Made by a program: the position numbers and the translations under genes. A DNA stretch of 64,000 nucleotides from Enchytraeus crypticus (Eukaryota > Annelida > Clitellata > Enchytraeida > Enchytraeidae), in the NCBI GenBank assembly GCA_905160935.1, contig CAJHZI010000268.1, positions 1 to 64,000 on the forward strand, given 5' to 3'. Of the stretch, positions 19,376 through 31,544 are shown piece after piece. Position 1 is the stretch's first letter. Every line of letters begins with the position of its first letter. A model generated the notes under the pieces. That model had not been told where the DNA came from and did not search any database. It saw only the letters and a list, made by a program, of their open reading frames with translations.

Positions 19376-22300
19376 TCAAACCCCGGGGGGAAGTTCTTCA
19401 AACTGGACCTCATCTAGCGAATCCCCTGAAATCAACAGGTTCTTGGCATTAAGAGAAGAACAAGTCAGCTTTAATGAGTTACAAAATATACACTACAACA
19501 CTAGTATCTCTAAACACTTTACACCTAAATCGGAGCTCCTTCAGTTCATTGGTTGAAAAGTCTCATTTTTATTTATTTCAATATTTACTATTACTATAGA
19601 ATTATCTTTCTTTGGCCGATTAAATAGCTGGCTTACCAGATAACCAGGATGTCATCTGTTCGACACTATATAGGATGTCTATGCCAGTGTCTCTTCTGAT
19701 ACCTAAAATAACGCTGAATTAACTCTACTTTATATATCATTTTAACATGTTACATATCTTTTATTACATTTTTATACTAAAATAGTCCCAATAAATTTGT
19801 AAGATCAACGGCATAAAAAGTAAAAAATGTCGGATCAGTAATTTTTGATAGAAGAAAAAATAAGTTACAGTTTGTATATCGAGAAGGATATTACATTGAA
19901 CAATAAATGTGTTCTTTTACCCCAAACAGTTACATTCAGCATCAGCGGTGGAGTAGCACTCACGGCCACTTTACATATTGTTTTCATCGGTCTACCCAAT
20001 TGCATTATCCAGGCTAACTTTCCTCTGAAGTTAAACACAGTGTCGTTGAGATATGGTAGACCACGATCATACAAGTATCCATACGCGGGGTATAGATATC
20101 TCTGCGGTTCGTCTGCCGTCACAGCCACCACTATGGTCTGATGTATGAAACAATCAAACAATATGCGAAAAATTTAACTTAGCAAATTTTAAGATTGTGC
20201 GAGAGACCGGTTTGAAGCAGAATACTAAATATTTTGACAAGAAATCAAATTGCTCTCTTTCTGGCGAAATACAGATTTATTCGAAGTCTAACGTAATGCA
20301 AAAAAGGCTCTGCTTAGAGGATATTCAATCAGGTGTTATTCTTGGATGAACTGAAGATATGTTTGCAATATAAAAGTTATACGATATAGTTTGACATGAA
20401 AGTATTTGAAGACTACAATTTTTAGTAATTAAAGTTATATTTAATCGTAATCTAAAACCAGAAAACGATGTCGTTGATATAAAAATTATAAAACTACTAG
20501 TTCAAAAGCTTCTAGAATATTTTTGGCGCATTCGTATGACCGGCTGCTCAGAAATGTGTGCTCAAATTGACGGTCAATCAATAAGAAATGAACAACTACG
20601 GTATATGCACAATTCGTACATGTAGGTTATAAAAAGGTATTCTTATGTAGACGCTGGCTACAACCGCTGTGTTATCAATAGATAAAGAACACTATTATAG
20701 CCCTGAAGTACATAGAACTTGGAAATAGCGAAAACAACAAAATTGGCGAATAAGTAAATAAATTCTCAAAATACGTGATATGCATGCATATGACGTCCCT
20801 GACATCATCCATGTATGCAAAAACGGACGTTAAGCCTTGTATATTATTATTTATATAATTTACGAGCCTGTAACTTGTAACAAACCAAGGCTGGCAGACT
20901 TGATATGTATGACATCAGTCTCTCAGCCTCTCCAGTGAACATAGTGTCGAATCTCTGAGGAGAGTTGAACGTACAGGTTTCATAGTTCACTGTCACCATG
21001 TTAATTCCTCTATAATCACCACCAACGCTAACTGAAATATAGATGTATATATATATATAAAACAGCAAATATTAACATTTCTATTAATATTAACAACTGT
21101 GATACTTGATTCTGCTCAAATCATTAGTTAAACTCTTATTAAAATTATAATCTCTCTTCATGAACTGGCACTCAATCAATAAAATGAACTAATCACTCAA
21201 TCAATAATCAATCAATTCAAATTAGTCATTTTTGTGCTAATTTGAAGCGACACATGACTATACAACTCTTACCTTAAGATTACTTATTAACTGGGGATCG
21301 AGCAAGTTCAGATTGCTAAATATTAATAATTATATTAATTATTAGTGTTAAAATATACTGATTTACCTGTACCACCACTTACATCGTAGCCCAATACACC
21401 GTTGAATTTGATATAAGCTATGAATGTGAATTTCTCTTCACTGTCCATCATTCCATAACTCCGAAGCTGAAGGTTACAGTCTGCGTAATTTAAAGATTAT
21501 GAAAAGATCATTAAAACAAGAGAGAATAATCTATCTGTTGTCTTGTGAAAAGGTGCATATGTAAGCGATGCACGGTATAATGCATACATTATATTAATTT
21601 CGCAAAATCTGCTTTCTTACTAATATAAAGGGTTCAAACGAGCAAAATGTTTTTACCGAGATAAGTGCAATTTTTCATATTCAAATACTAGCGTAGTTTA
21701 TTGCTTGAGAATACGCCTATATGGCTTCTGATATAGAATTCCTTAGTTTTTCTCAGTTCTTGCGCAGTCAAATCTTACGACACATCCAGTCTATAGACTT
21801 ATATGATAGACGCTTTATTCTGGTTCTTAATTTTTACACCCAGGTATTCGCTACTCGTCGAGTATCTTTAGAAAGCAAATCTTAACACGGCAGTGCTCTC
21901 AGGATCCTACATCGTAACGAGGAGTTTGGATTGAGATAAGTTTGCAAACCAACATCAGGTACATTCTAATGTGTCAGGTAAGACTTCTTGATCTAATCAA
22001 TTTGCTAGTCTATTCAATGTTTCCCACAATATATGACAAATCTGGTTTATATATTATGGCCATTCATAATACCCGAGCTTCGCCTGTTAGGCCTACCCTG
22101 AAGAATAGACTAACGTTTATCTCACGTGTCTTCAGTGACTACTAAGCAATAACTGGTGATGACTAATTGAAACCATCTCAGAAGCCGCATCATTGCCAGT
22201 TACGTGCTATATTTATTTTGTTATTTTTTCAGAGCACACCTTAACAATATGAGGCAACAATAAACAACTGACAATGCATAATAATATATTAGTGCTATGT

Positions 22301-23856
22301 TAGATATGGATGCCAAGTATTCTTGTTTTGCGAATTAACTTTTTGATATACGGAGTGTTCTTTTACGGACCGTGCAAGAAGACTGTTAGACTATGTAATT
22401 TTGATCTGCAACTTAAAATAACAGAACATAGAGAATTTTCATATATTGAAAAAAGATATTGGTGCTTATTGTATATTTGTATCAAAATCGCTCTATATTT
22501 TGTAACGCATTCTGACCAATCATCAACCTTAAGGACTCATTGAAAACAGCAAAGTCTGATTTATTAGTAGATATTAGTAGATATCAGACCTCCTTTTGCT
22601 GGTGGTCTGAAAGGTCCAAATATATTATTCTGAAAATATAAAGAACAAACTAAAAATTAGAGGAATAGTTTATAATATATTTTCACTATAGGCCTACCGT
22701 TAGAAATGCTTTTATTTTCGATGGTTAATAAAAGTTTGTTTCGTGCTAAGTTATTTGAAAGTTACATAAATAGTTATGTTCAGGATATCTTCTTATATCG
22801 GCTAGTCAATATGGTTTTAATTAAGAAGTATAGTGTAGTAACGAAATTTGTTCTTAAAAAACTTGCTGAAAATTTTCTGCTCTCCTGTAACTACTTGTTA
22901 GCTAGATGAATTAAATAGGCTATTTGATAAAATTAACTACAAAATGATACTTTGCAGTATCGCTATTTTGCGGGGCTGCGAGCAAAATTTGTAAGAGAAA
23001 TATACGAGAGAGATTAGTATGCAAAGAGTTCCAGTTCGTTGGTAATACAGAAGAAAAGAAATGTATGCTTAATGATTTGAGAATTTTTGACAAAGAGAGA
23101 AGAATGGCTTCAGTGGAAGGAAGCGCACGTAAGGTACGATATGGAAGAAGAATTCCGTAAAGGTTTGCCAAAAATGGCGGAGTTTTGAAAAGTAACAGAA
23201 GCATTTTATACTTTATGCCATGATTTATGGAGAGCCAGTGAAAAGTGCATAGTAAAGATAACTAGTGCCATTAAAATCTAGAGAACTTGCAAAAATTAGT
23301 CACAAAACACTTTGGTTTGAACAATCTTCTAACCATTAGGACGTGCGTATCTACATGTAATTCGCATATCTAATTAGGAAGTTGGAGCCTGAAATTTCAA
23401 AGTTGGGTAACCATTGACGACAGGTGATAAAGATAGTTTGCTTCAGATACACTGAATCGAGTCATTTCGCACATTGCTAACAGCCATTTTAAAGTTCAGT
23501 AATGAACCTTTCACATTTAGAAATATGAACAGATTACAAACCCGATGTGAAATACAGCCGGGAATGTGAACATAGCTGGACGCCACCTTGTCAAACACTT
23601 CACATCTCATCTTTGACGTGTGGTAAGAGAACTCGGCGCAGTTGTTAGATAACTTAGTGACACAACGCTGTAGACAGTCTGTCATAGAACCTCCATACGT
23701 GGCGGGTAGAAGTCCAGCTACAATTGTGCACAAAGCAATACCGAGAGGACTGGTGACAATGGAAAACCCTATTTTTACGTCGCACTGATCTCCTCCATTC
23801 GATCCTTCTATAACTATGCTCAAAGCAGCGAGAAAAAGTATCGGTAAACCCAGCAT
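19376..23856 (-). CDS. Secreted PAN/ILEI-FAM3-like protein, copy A (six exons, intact)
   Basis: Six exons traced by eye, all with AG acceptors and GT donors in matching phase: 23856-23515, 22629-22590, 21480-21367, 21031-20886, 20137-19921, 19425-19376, total 909 bases, 302 residues. Exon 1 has a signal peptide (MLGLPILFLAALSIVIEG) and a PAN/apple-like, cysteine-rich domain (CDVKIGF..., [26 protein letters not shown]). Exons 3-5 form a domain like FAM3/ILEI and the POMGNT1 stem: RGINMVTVNYETC, RFDTMF, LMSYISSLPA, TIVVAVTADEP, GKLAWIMQLG. Such domains are secreted signalling or sugar-binding modules. The last exon ends [10 protein letters not shown]. The donor after exon 2 (GTCTGA) is weak but conserved. 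This is the oldest-diverged of the three best copies. Its specific ligand is unknown. Confidence 0.85.
20773..20852 (+). repeat. SINE family 1 tail
   Basis: The stretch GACGTCCCTGACATCATCCA, then AACGGACGTTAAGCCTTGTA, then (ATT)n matches the central and tail part of the SINE at 18888 and its relatives. No head is visible. It lies in intron 4 of gene A. Confidence 0.7.
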
Positions 23857-26183
23857 TTTGAGTTTACATGTATATACCTACCATTTTTTGTATAGTTGTA
23901 TATAATCAAACGATAATTTATTTATTTTTCTTTATAACGTTCTAATATGATGCAACTGGATAATTCCTTTATCTGCAACTCGAAACATCATCTAATATTT
24001 CCAAAAAAGTATTTAATTAGTTGCAATTTATATCACGTTATTTTCTATATTGCCTAATTAAACTGTTTAGCACACTAGTGACCGATACAAAGGAATCCGG
24101 AAACTAGGATCCATGTAAAACTACCTTATTGCAATATGCGTGATATTAAAGCTGCACTTTCTTTACTAGTTACTAAATGAAAGCATATATTTAAGCTTCA
24201 AATTACGGAAGTTTAAAATTTTAGCTTTCTTTATGTGCTTATAATTGTTGCTTCATTTTGTCAACGAACTGCTAATTGTACTTTAGCAATGTTTATATAG
24301 GTCTAGGCTTATCTAAACTAGGTGGAAATAGCTGTTGCATAAATCAATGGTATTTATTGACGGAACTTTCTTTAATTGCATGTGTTTTGATATTATCAAT
24401 TAGGGCCTACGTATAAATACTCATAGTCAAACCCTATGAGATTGGAAGTATTGTTACTGAAGCAACAAATATATTTTACTAATTCAATTTATCGAATAAT
24501 TTAAATCTTAGAAGAAAAACTATAATTTTTTAAAATTTTCTTTATTTCGCGATTAGCATATAATTCATTTGCAAAAGTATTAAGGTAATGGCCTACATTG
24601 TGCCAATATGTTTACATGAATGAATTATAAAACTTTTAAATTATCTAACTTTATTTCGTTTAGGAAAACTTGAGCGAAAACATCTGAGTTATTGACTCAT
24701 CTGACAATATCAGTGTTAAATATTAATGCTGTCTGTCGCAAATTATGCTACTCTTGTTTCTGCTAATTCCATGTTTATGTTCGACGTTAAATCGCACTTG
24801 GTAATGAGTGCGCGTTATACAATGGAAGTGTAGCAAACTTTGATCTCGGTTATTACTTGTATAGGCGAAATTATTACAAGATCGAATGCTGAAAGCTATA
24901 GTAAAGACATAAAAAGACCGGTTCTATTCAAAACCGTCTCAACCTATGGGACCATCGACTTAACGGGTTGAGCTGGGGGCATGGCGACAAGTTGTTCGAT
25001 AAACTATTCGAGCCGACAAGTGACGCTCGACTTTGCTGTTACCATTCATCATCATCATCTTCCGTTGAATTCTATTTCAACCAGTGTCAGGGTACGATTA
25101 GACTGTCTCAAATGCTTTCTGTCCTATATCATATCATCAGTCAATCCCCTATTTGAGACGTTTGCATTCGCTTAAATTTTTGTAGCAATTTCTAGAGCCT
25201 AGGTGTTCACCTACGAATGCCCTTTCTGACGTTAGACTGGATCTTAGTGCTTTAGTCGCCTTCTACAACAAATGCAGTCAGCGGTTGGTCAATTCTTCAA
25301 ACAACCCGGACACAAAACGGGGATAAGTTGCTTACTTTGCTTTCACCATTAAAACCCCAAAGGTGTTGGAAGATTATTCTCTATCTGCACTGACCGTAAT
25401 GTACAGCAATGAAGTTTATCGTTATTTGGGAACGACTACTATTTGTCTTGAAAGAAGTGTAGGCCTATATCAAAAAATTAGAAAGCAGCCTCTTAAACAA
25501 ATAAGTTATTATTACAGCTTCTGCTTCTCTCACGTGTGTAGCTGAAGAAATAAAAAGAAAAACCTAATGATTGAATATTTGATGTTGCATTTGTACTCAG
25601 GAAATGTTATGCAATTATAATGCCATTCGCATATAATAGGCCTAGTACTCAATAAATGTGTAATTCGCGCATAATGGTTTTGGATTAGAAATGTAATTCG
25701 CACATAAATTTATTCAAAAATAAATGTTTAATCTCAGGAGGTTATTTAGAAATTAAATTTTGTTCAACCATGAATTTAATAATAATATGTCTAACGTTAT
25801 TAGTTGCCTACAATATATTCTTTAGCAATTTTAGGCCAATTGTTTGCAAATAGTGCATTCTATAATGATGCTATTAGCATTTAGAGTTATTCAATATTAA
25901 TATAATTCGCCCGTAGTAATATTCAATAACAATGTACTTCGCATATAATGGCATCATAGTTATTATACAACTATAGCTCGCGCATATTTATCTTAATTAG
26001 CTATTTGGGCCTCACACCAAAAGCACTATTAAAATATTATTACTCACACAAATGGTTTTTGAAAGTACACCCTGTTTGATATGATTGAGACGTTAAGGGA
26101 TAAATCTCTAACATTGACCAATACGTTATATGAAGAATAGTACAGAGTCATAAAATAGCACACAAACACATACAATAACACAC
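23857..26183. other. Upstream flank of gene A: old duplicated intergenic DNA and repeats
   Basis: No gene recognised. Positions about 24680-25600 resemble, patchily, the flank of copy B at about 40680-41150 (shared words GTTAAATATTAATGCTGTCTGTCG versus GTTAAATATTAACGTAGTCTGTCG, then AAATAAAAAGAAAAA), so the older duplication that made copies A and B included this flank. Positions about 25035-25235 carry the (ATC)n-led dispersed repeat also seen at 16855. Positions 25620-26000 contain about six diverged copies of the word ATTCGCATATAAT spaced irregularly. Confidence 0.6.
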
Positions 26184-26430
26184 ATTATAGTGAAATGATC
26201 AAATACGTTGATATCTATCACTTTTAATGCCACATGTTAAATCCGTTAGGCAATTTTGTCCATTTTGCGTGTAGTCAGTCCAGTGAATGTCCGAGATTTT
26301 ACTCTCAGATCAACGCGTCTGGGATTGGAACCCACGAGGGTTCAATTCACCTCAAGGTCTGTCATTTAAAACGTCATGACGTTATCTACACCTCTAACCA
26401 TTGCGCTATTGAGACATTCAATAGTGCAAT
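26184..26430 (-). repeat. SINE-like repeat, family 2
   Basis: Reverse complement of the repeat at about 39755-39985 with scattered mismatches. Shared words include CTCGTGGGTTC, GATCTGAGAGTA, ATCTCGGACATTCA, AAATTGCCTAACGG, AAAAGTGATAGATATCAAC and GATCATTTCACTATAATG. In this orientation a B-box-like word (GGGTTCCAATCCC) and an A-box-like region (CTCAATAGCGCAATGGTTAG) are visible, so the family is probably tRNA-derived. Confidence 0.75.
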
Positions 26431-26439
26431 GAAAAAAAT

Positions 26440-26535
26440 ACCAACACACGCACACACACAGACACAAACTCACTCACTCACTCACACATACACTCTACTA
26501 TCTCTCTCTCTCTCTCTTTCACTCTCTCCCTCTCC
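26440..26535. repeat. CA and CT simple repeats
   Basis: A short run of (CA)n with CACT variants followed by (CT)n. Nothing else is visible. Confidence 0.9.
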
Positions 26536-27383
26536 CTTTATCCTACTTTACAAATAGACACGATGGACTCTGGCTTATTTCATTGCCAATGCCTGCATTC
26601 CTTTAGTTAAAATGGTAAGAATGCCTAATGACGTGGCAACTGTACTTAACAACAATCAAACATTTTCTTGGGAAATATCGATCTTGTCGTCTATTAAATA
26701 GGGAGCAAACTAGTTCTAGCAGTTGAAAGATCGCAAAGAAATTTAATTAAAAACTAAGGTCTATTTTACATTGATGGCTGCAGATGAAATTACATAAATG
26801 GAGTAAAAATTCAAATCCCCGATTTATCAGTAAAATATTTTCTGTAAATCCTTGTAGCAATAAATATAGAGAAAGTTGCTAGAGTGCATCTTGCTTGTGC
26901 ATTTTTTCTTCGCGTATTAAGTTGCCACAATTCGTTCAATCTCAATTAGAAACTACACATACAATTAATTAGGTTGAGTGGGATCATATATGCAAATTTG
27001 AGGGCGCACTGATTCGCCAATTGATACGCCATCAAAATGCAATGATTACTAATAACCATAGAGAGGAAGGAGGAAATGGGCCTTAAATAAGCATCTATTC
27101 CTCACCCAGTGTCCCCTTATGATATGTTATGTTAATCAATTAAACTGTTGCACTGAGTGAAACTAATGAATCTTATAATCATTCACTCTAACCACTTCGC
27201 TATTTCATCAGCAAAGTGCATCATAACCTTATCTATAATATGTTTTCAGTCAGGATTGCGGTCATATCTTAACTTTTCAACGCCTGTTTCTCATTTCTTG
27301 TTCCGGTGACACCAGTTTTTGTATATGGCGCTCATGTTGGAGGTGTGTGTTATAAAATATTTATTTTGATTTTATTTTTGATA
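26536..27383. other. Non-coding host DNA
   Basis: No gene recognised. Positions about 27160-27235 end in a tRNA-like word (CTAACCACTTCGCTATTTCA) and may be the edge of another diverged SINE. Confidence 0.45.
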
Positions 27384-27935
27384 GCGCCGAGCAACTATGA
27401 AGACTTGATCCAAACAGCGGGAGATGTGAACAAGGCCATGAAGAGTCTTGTGACAGTGACTGTGGAAAGTGGTGACTAGATTAATTATAATAAGTAATAA
27501 TTATATTAAAAAGTTAATTTACCTTAATATCTAATAATAATATTAATAAATTATTTAATAATAATAATTAAAAATAGAATTAAGATTAATATGAAACCAA
27601 CGTGAGATACTGCTACATTTAGCTGCAACAAATTTACTCCTACATGATCCCTATTTACAAAGAATTGGACAGTTTCAGGTGACAATTTTAAACCTCTACA
27701 TTACGTAAATTTAACGTCCGTATTCTCATTCAAGGATGAAGGTATTGATTTCCCCACACCATACATCACTATGGATAAAATCATCCAAGCCGATCTTCAG
27801 AAATTAAGTTGAAGGGAGGTAAAGTTCTAGAATGTGCCGGTGATAACGAGATGGTCACGAGAGACAGAACTGAGCTTCGTTGGGAAGAGCTATGTCTTAC
27901 GCCTGCCCGAGAGAGTTCAATGACAAAAATAAGAT
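27384..27935 (+). pseudogene. Orphan exon-like segments of an unrecognised gene
   Basis: Two plus-strand segments look coding. Segment 1 (about 27384-27472) follows an AG acceptor (TTTTTGATAG) and reads NYEDLIQTAGDVNKAMKSLV then TVTVESG. Segment 2 (about 27679-27800) follows TTTCAG and reads GDNFKPLHYVNLTSVFSFKD then [21 protein letters not shown] possible donor (GTGACT, weak) ends segment 1 in phase 1, which matches the start of segment 2. Coding character continues past a stop in another frame ([26 protein letters not shown]), so a one-base frameshift near 27800 is likely. I do not recognise the protein. It ends at a TA microsatellite. Confidence 0.4.
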
Positions 27936-27954
27936 CAAGTGCTTTACATGTATA

Positions 27955-27964
27955 TATACACACA

Positions 27965-28004
<40 letters not shown>

Positions 28005-28104
28005 GTATATATATATATATATATATATATGCACATTTATATACATATATACGGCCCCATCTATATCTATATATATATATATATATAATATATATATATA
28101 TATA

Positions 28105-28155
<51 letters not shown>
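27955..28155. repeat. (TA)n microsatellite
   Basis: Imperfect TA repeat with TATACA interruptions. Long open frames here are artefacts of the repeat. Confidence 0.95.
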
Positions 28156-28261
28156 CATAGATAGGCCTATACACAATATATGTAATAGACCTATATGTAA
28201 ATGAACATGTCCATACATAAACGACTAAGCAAACTTCATTACGGAGTCTAGCTACATGGTT

Positions 28262-30935
28262 TGCTTTTTAGTCTATTGATCTCTCTCTCTCTTAGTGCAT
28301 TGCCTACTGGCAGGTCCATGGTACAAAACGCCTCCACTCTTCTCTGTCTTCCGCCTTCCTCTTCATTTCCATATATGAGTGGGTCTTTAAGTCATCTAAC
28401 ATACCTAATCTCGGCCTGCCCCTGCCTCTTTTTCCTTCGATTATACCTTCTATGACCTCTTTTACTAGACCTTCCCCCTTAGAATGTGTCCTATCCATCT
28501 CTTCTTCCTATTTCGTAATACATTTATCAACTGTCTATCTGTGCCAACTCTCTCCAGGACTTCCTCATTTGTAACCTTTTGAGTCCAACTAATCCTCTTC
28601 ATTCTTCTCCAAATCCACATTTCCAATGCCTCCAGTTTCCTAATATCTTCCTTTCTTAAGTTCCATGTTTCACATCCATAAAATAGCGTGGTCCAAACCA
28701 AAGTTTTCATTATCCTTGTCTTTGTGTCTTTGCTTAGACTTTTTGTTAATAGTTCTTTTCCACTACCAAAGGCCGCTTTTGCTTGTGCGATCCTAACGCA
28801 TATTTCTGTCTCACATTTCCATCATCGGTTATAGTATGACCAAAATATTTCAAACTCCTTACCTGTTCCAATTTCGTACCATTTATTGTGATATTAACTT
28901 CACCTTTATTATTGAACACTCTCGTAACCTTCGCTTTTTTATATTAATCTTCATGCCATATCTCAAAGCCGTATCATTCAGCCTATCCATAATCTTCTGC
29001 AGTCCAATCTCGCTGCCCGCTACCATTCCTTGGTCATCTGCAAATCGTACATCTTGTACCAAATTCCCTCATACTTTTATTCCTTCTTCTAAGTCTTCCA
29101 TGGCTTCCTCCATCATTGCCTCAGCGTAAATGTTAAACAGCAGCGGCGAAATGCTACAACCTTGTCTTACTCCACGTCCTATTTCACCTTCTTCTGAGTA
29201 TTCTTGTTGGATTTTGATTACTGCTCTTTGATTTATGTACAAGTTCAAAATTAGTCTTCTATTTCTCCAGTCAATTCCTATTCTTTCTAAGATATTCATC
29301 ATCGTTATGCAATTAATCCTGTCAAAGGCCTTCTCGAAGTCTACAAAGCATACAAAAACGTCATTACCATATTCTAAGCTTCTCTCGTAAAGAACCCGCA
29401 TTACTCCTATTGCTTCTCTTGTGCCGCATCTTAGCCTAAAACCAAATTGTGTCTTGCTCAGTATCATCTCTGCTTTCAACTGAATACGATTATTTACTAT
29501 CTTTAATAAGATCTTCGATGCATGAGGTATTAAGCTGATTGTTCTGTAATCCGAACACTCCACAGCATTGGCTTTTTTGGGAATTGGAATCATCACTGAC
29601 TTGGTAAAGTCGTCTGGCCAAATACCGGTACTGTACACTTCCATACATACTTCCATTAACTTTTGTTTTTCCCTCCAACATTTTCAAGAATTCTGCTGGG
29701 ATTTCATCTATTCCGGCTGCCTTTCCCTTATTCATACTGTGAATTGCAGAATAAATTTCTTCCTTCATTAAATCGGTGCCCCTTTTATCGTCTTCTATGA
29801 TATTCTCTTCTTCTATTTTAAAATCCTCTTGAACTGGTTTCCCAGCCTTATCATACAATTCCTCTACATATTCTCTCCATCTTTCTTTTACTTCTTCCAG
29901 CTCTGTCTTCAATTCACCATCTTTACCCATTATACTAATGTTCTCTGCATCTCCTTCTTTTTTTCTTTTCTTTTTCTTATCGGTTCTTGTTAATATCCTG
30001 ACTTCCTGGTATAATAGATCCGACCTCCCTCTTCTATCATATTCTGCTAAATCATCACACTTTTCACTGCACCAATGATCTTTTGCTTTGTCTGTGATTC
30101 TTCTAAGTTCACTGTTTAAGCTTCTATATTTCCTTCGGCCATGACTGGTGTCAATACTTTTCCATTTCCTCCTTTCATCCATTTTGTCTAGCATCTCGCT
30201 TGTGATCCAAGGTTTTTTCTAGCTGTATTTGCTTTAAGAAAGCCATAAACTTCTTTTGCACCTATTTTAATAGCTTCTTTTAGCTGACATCATCTTTCAT
30301 TTGCCCATGTTCTTGCGTAGTCCTTCATTTCCTTAACTTTTCTTTCCACTGCTTCCTGAAACTGACTTCTTTTCTCGTTCAATCCGTTCAAATTCCATCT
30401 CTTACTGCTTTTCTTCTTAAGTATTTTCTTCAGCTGGAAGCCCTACTTTTGCCATTACTAGATTGTGGTCTGAATTAATATCGGTTCCTGGATAAGCCCT
30501 TGAATTCTTCACACTATTTCTGTACCGTTGCTTTATTAGAAAATAATCTATCTGGTATCTTCCCTCGTTTCCGGTGCTTCCTGGTGTCTTCCATGTGCAA
30601 CGCCTTCTCTTCTCGTGTTTGAACCAAGTGTTGGACACCACTAATCTCATTCTATTGCAAAAGTCCACCAATTTCTGCCCTCTCTCATTTTTTTTGCTAG
30701 ACCATATACCCCAACTTCATTTCCATCTCTCCCTTCACGCACCACCGCTTTCCAATCCCCCATAACTATCACTTGATCTGTGGCTTTTTCTCCTTTAGTC
30801 ATTCCTTCTTTTTTTTCTTACATCTCTTCAATTTCCTCATTCTCTGAGGCTGATGTAGGCATGTAGATTTGGATAAACACCAAATCTACTGGATCTGCTT
30901 TTGATCCGCACTAACATCAGCCTATCACTGCACTG
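28262..30935 (-). mobile_element. RTE-like LINE, copy A, broken
   Basis: Non-LTR retrotransposon on the minus strand. The endonuclease remnant is at 30417-30671 (YQIDYFLIKQ, SDHNLVMAKVGL). A reverse transcriptase lies in two overlapping frames: 29490-30194 (NKGKAAGIDEIPAEFLKML) and 29069-29656 (VCFVDFEKAFDRI, GVRQGCSISPLLFNIYAEAM). The C-terminal part is at 28465-28710 and 28304-28498 (LEALEMWIWRRMKRISW, TNEEVLERVGTDRQLINVLR). Several frameshifts make it dead. The enzyme type is an apurinic-endonuclease LINE; RTE-like is assigned by eye. The left edge of the segmental duplication (28684) falls inside it. Confidence 0.85.
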
Positions 30936-30939
30936 AAGA

Positions 30940-31310
30940 ATCTTGATTGATATGGCAATTGCAATCAACAAGTCGTTGATATAAAATTAATATAAAGCGC
31001 AGCCATTCCTATGAAATGTATGCGACAGGAAAGACTGTGCCGGTATGGGCACGAGAAGCTACAACAATTCCATGATCCAGACAGCGATTAACCTGAATCC
31101 ACTATGGGCGTCAGAGTGCGATACCCAAGAAGCGTTGGCTGGATAGAATAACTTTATAATGACTTAACTTTGGACTGATTTTCTGGATTTTGGTATTTGT
31201 ATCTTTTTGGACCTTCTTTTTGCTCGCCGGCTTGATTTTGTTTCAATAGTGCTCGATGTTGCCATTGATGACTAGAACTCTAATTGTTATTATTATTATT
31301 ATTAATAGAG
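30940..31310 (+). repeat. Dispersed repeat with (TTA)n tail
   Basis: The end segment GCCGGCTTGATTTTGTTTCA, ATAGTGCTCGATGTTGCCAT, then CTCTAATTG(TTA)n matches, inverted, positions 39470-39625 and, in part, 33880-33955 directly. It is repeated in unit 2 at 47940-48320. The common end word CACTCTAATT followed by TTG or TTA repeats looks like the 3' end of a SINE or LINE. No coding domain is recognised. Confidence 0.6.
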
Positions 31311-31544
31311 GTCTTGCGCATAGTAAAGGGCGATTCGAACGATGTCCAAGAATTCAGCAATAGGATGAGGTTAGGGGTAGGGTTAAGGTTGGAAACAAAA
31401 CCCAAGCATTAACAAAAACATAACCTAAAAAGAGGCAGGCATGCCGACAAGCCGACCTTGCAGAAAGTCGGGATTACTAAAATAAATAAATGTTAATGTG
31501 GAGTTAGTGGCACACATGAAATGATCATGCTGGTAACACTGACA

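Noticed and set aside
22920-23204. 94-residue minus-strand frame in intron 1 of gene A (LPTNWNSLHTNLSRIF)
   Set aside because: Faintly like a LINE C-terminus but too short and diverged to assign.
27780-28218. Open frames of 84-145 residues rich in Tyr and Ile
   Set aside because: They are translations of a TA microsatellite.
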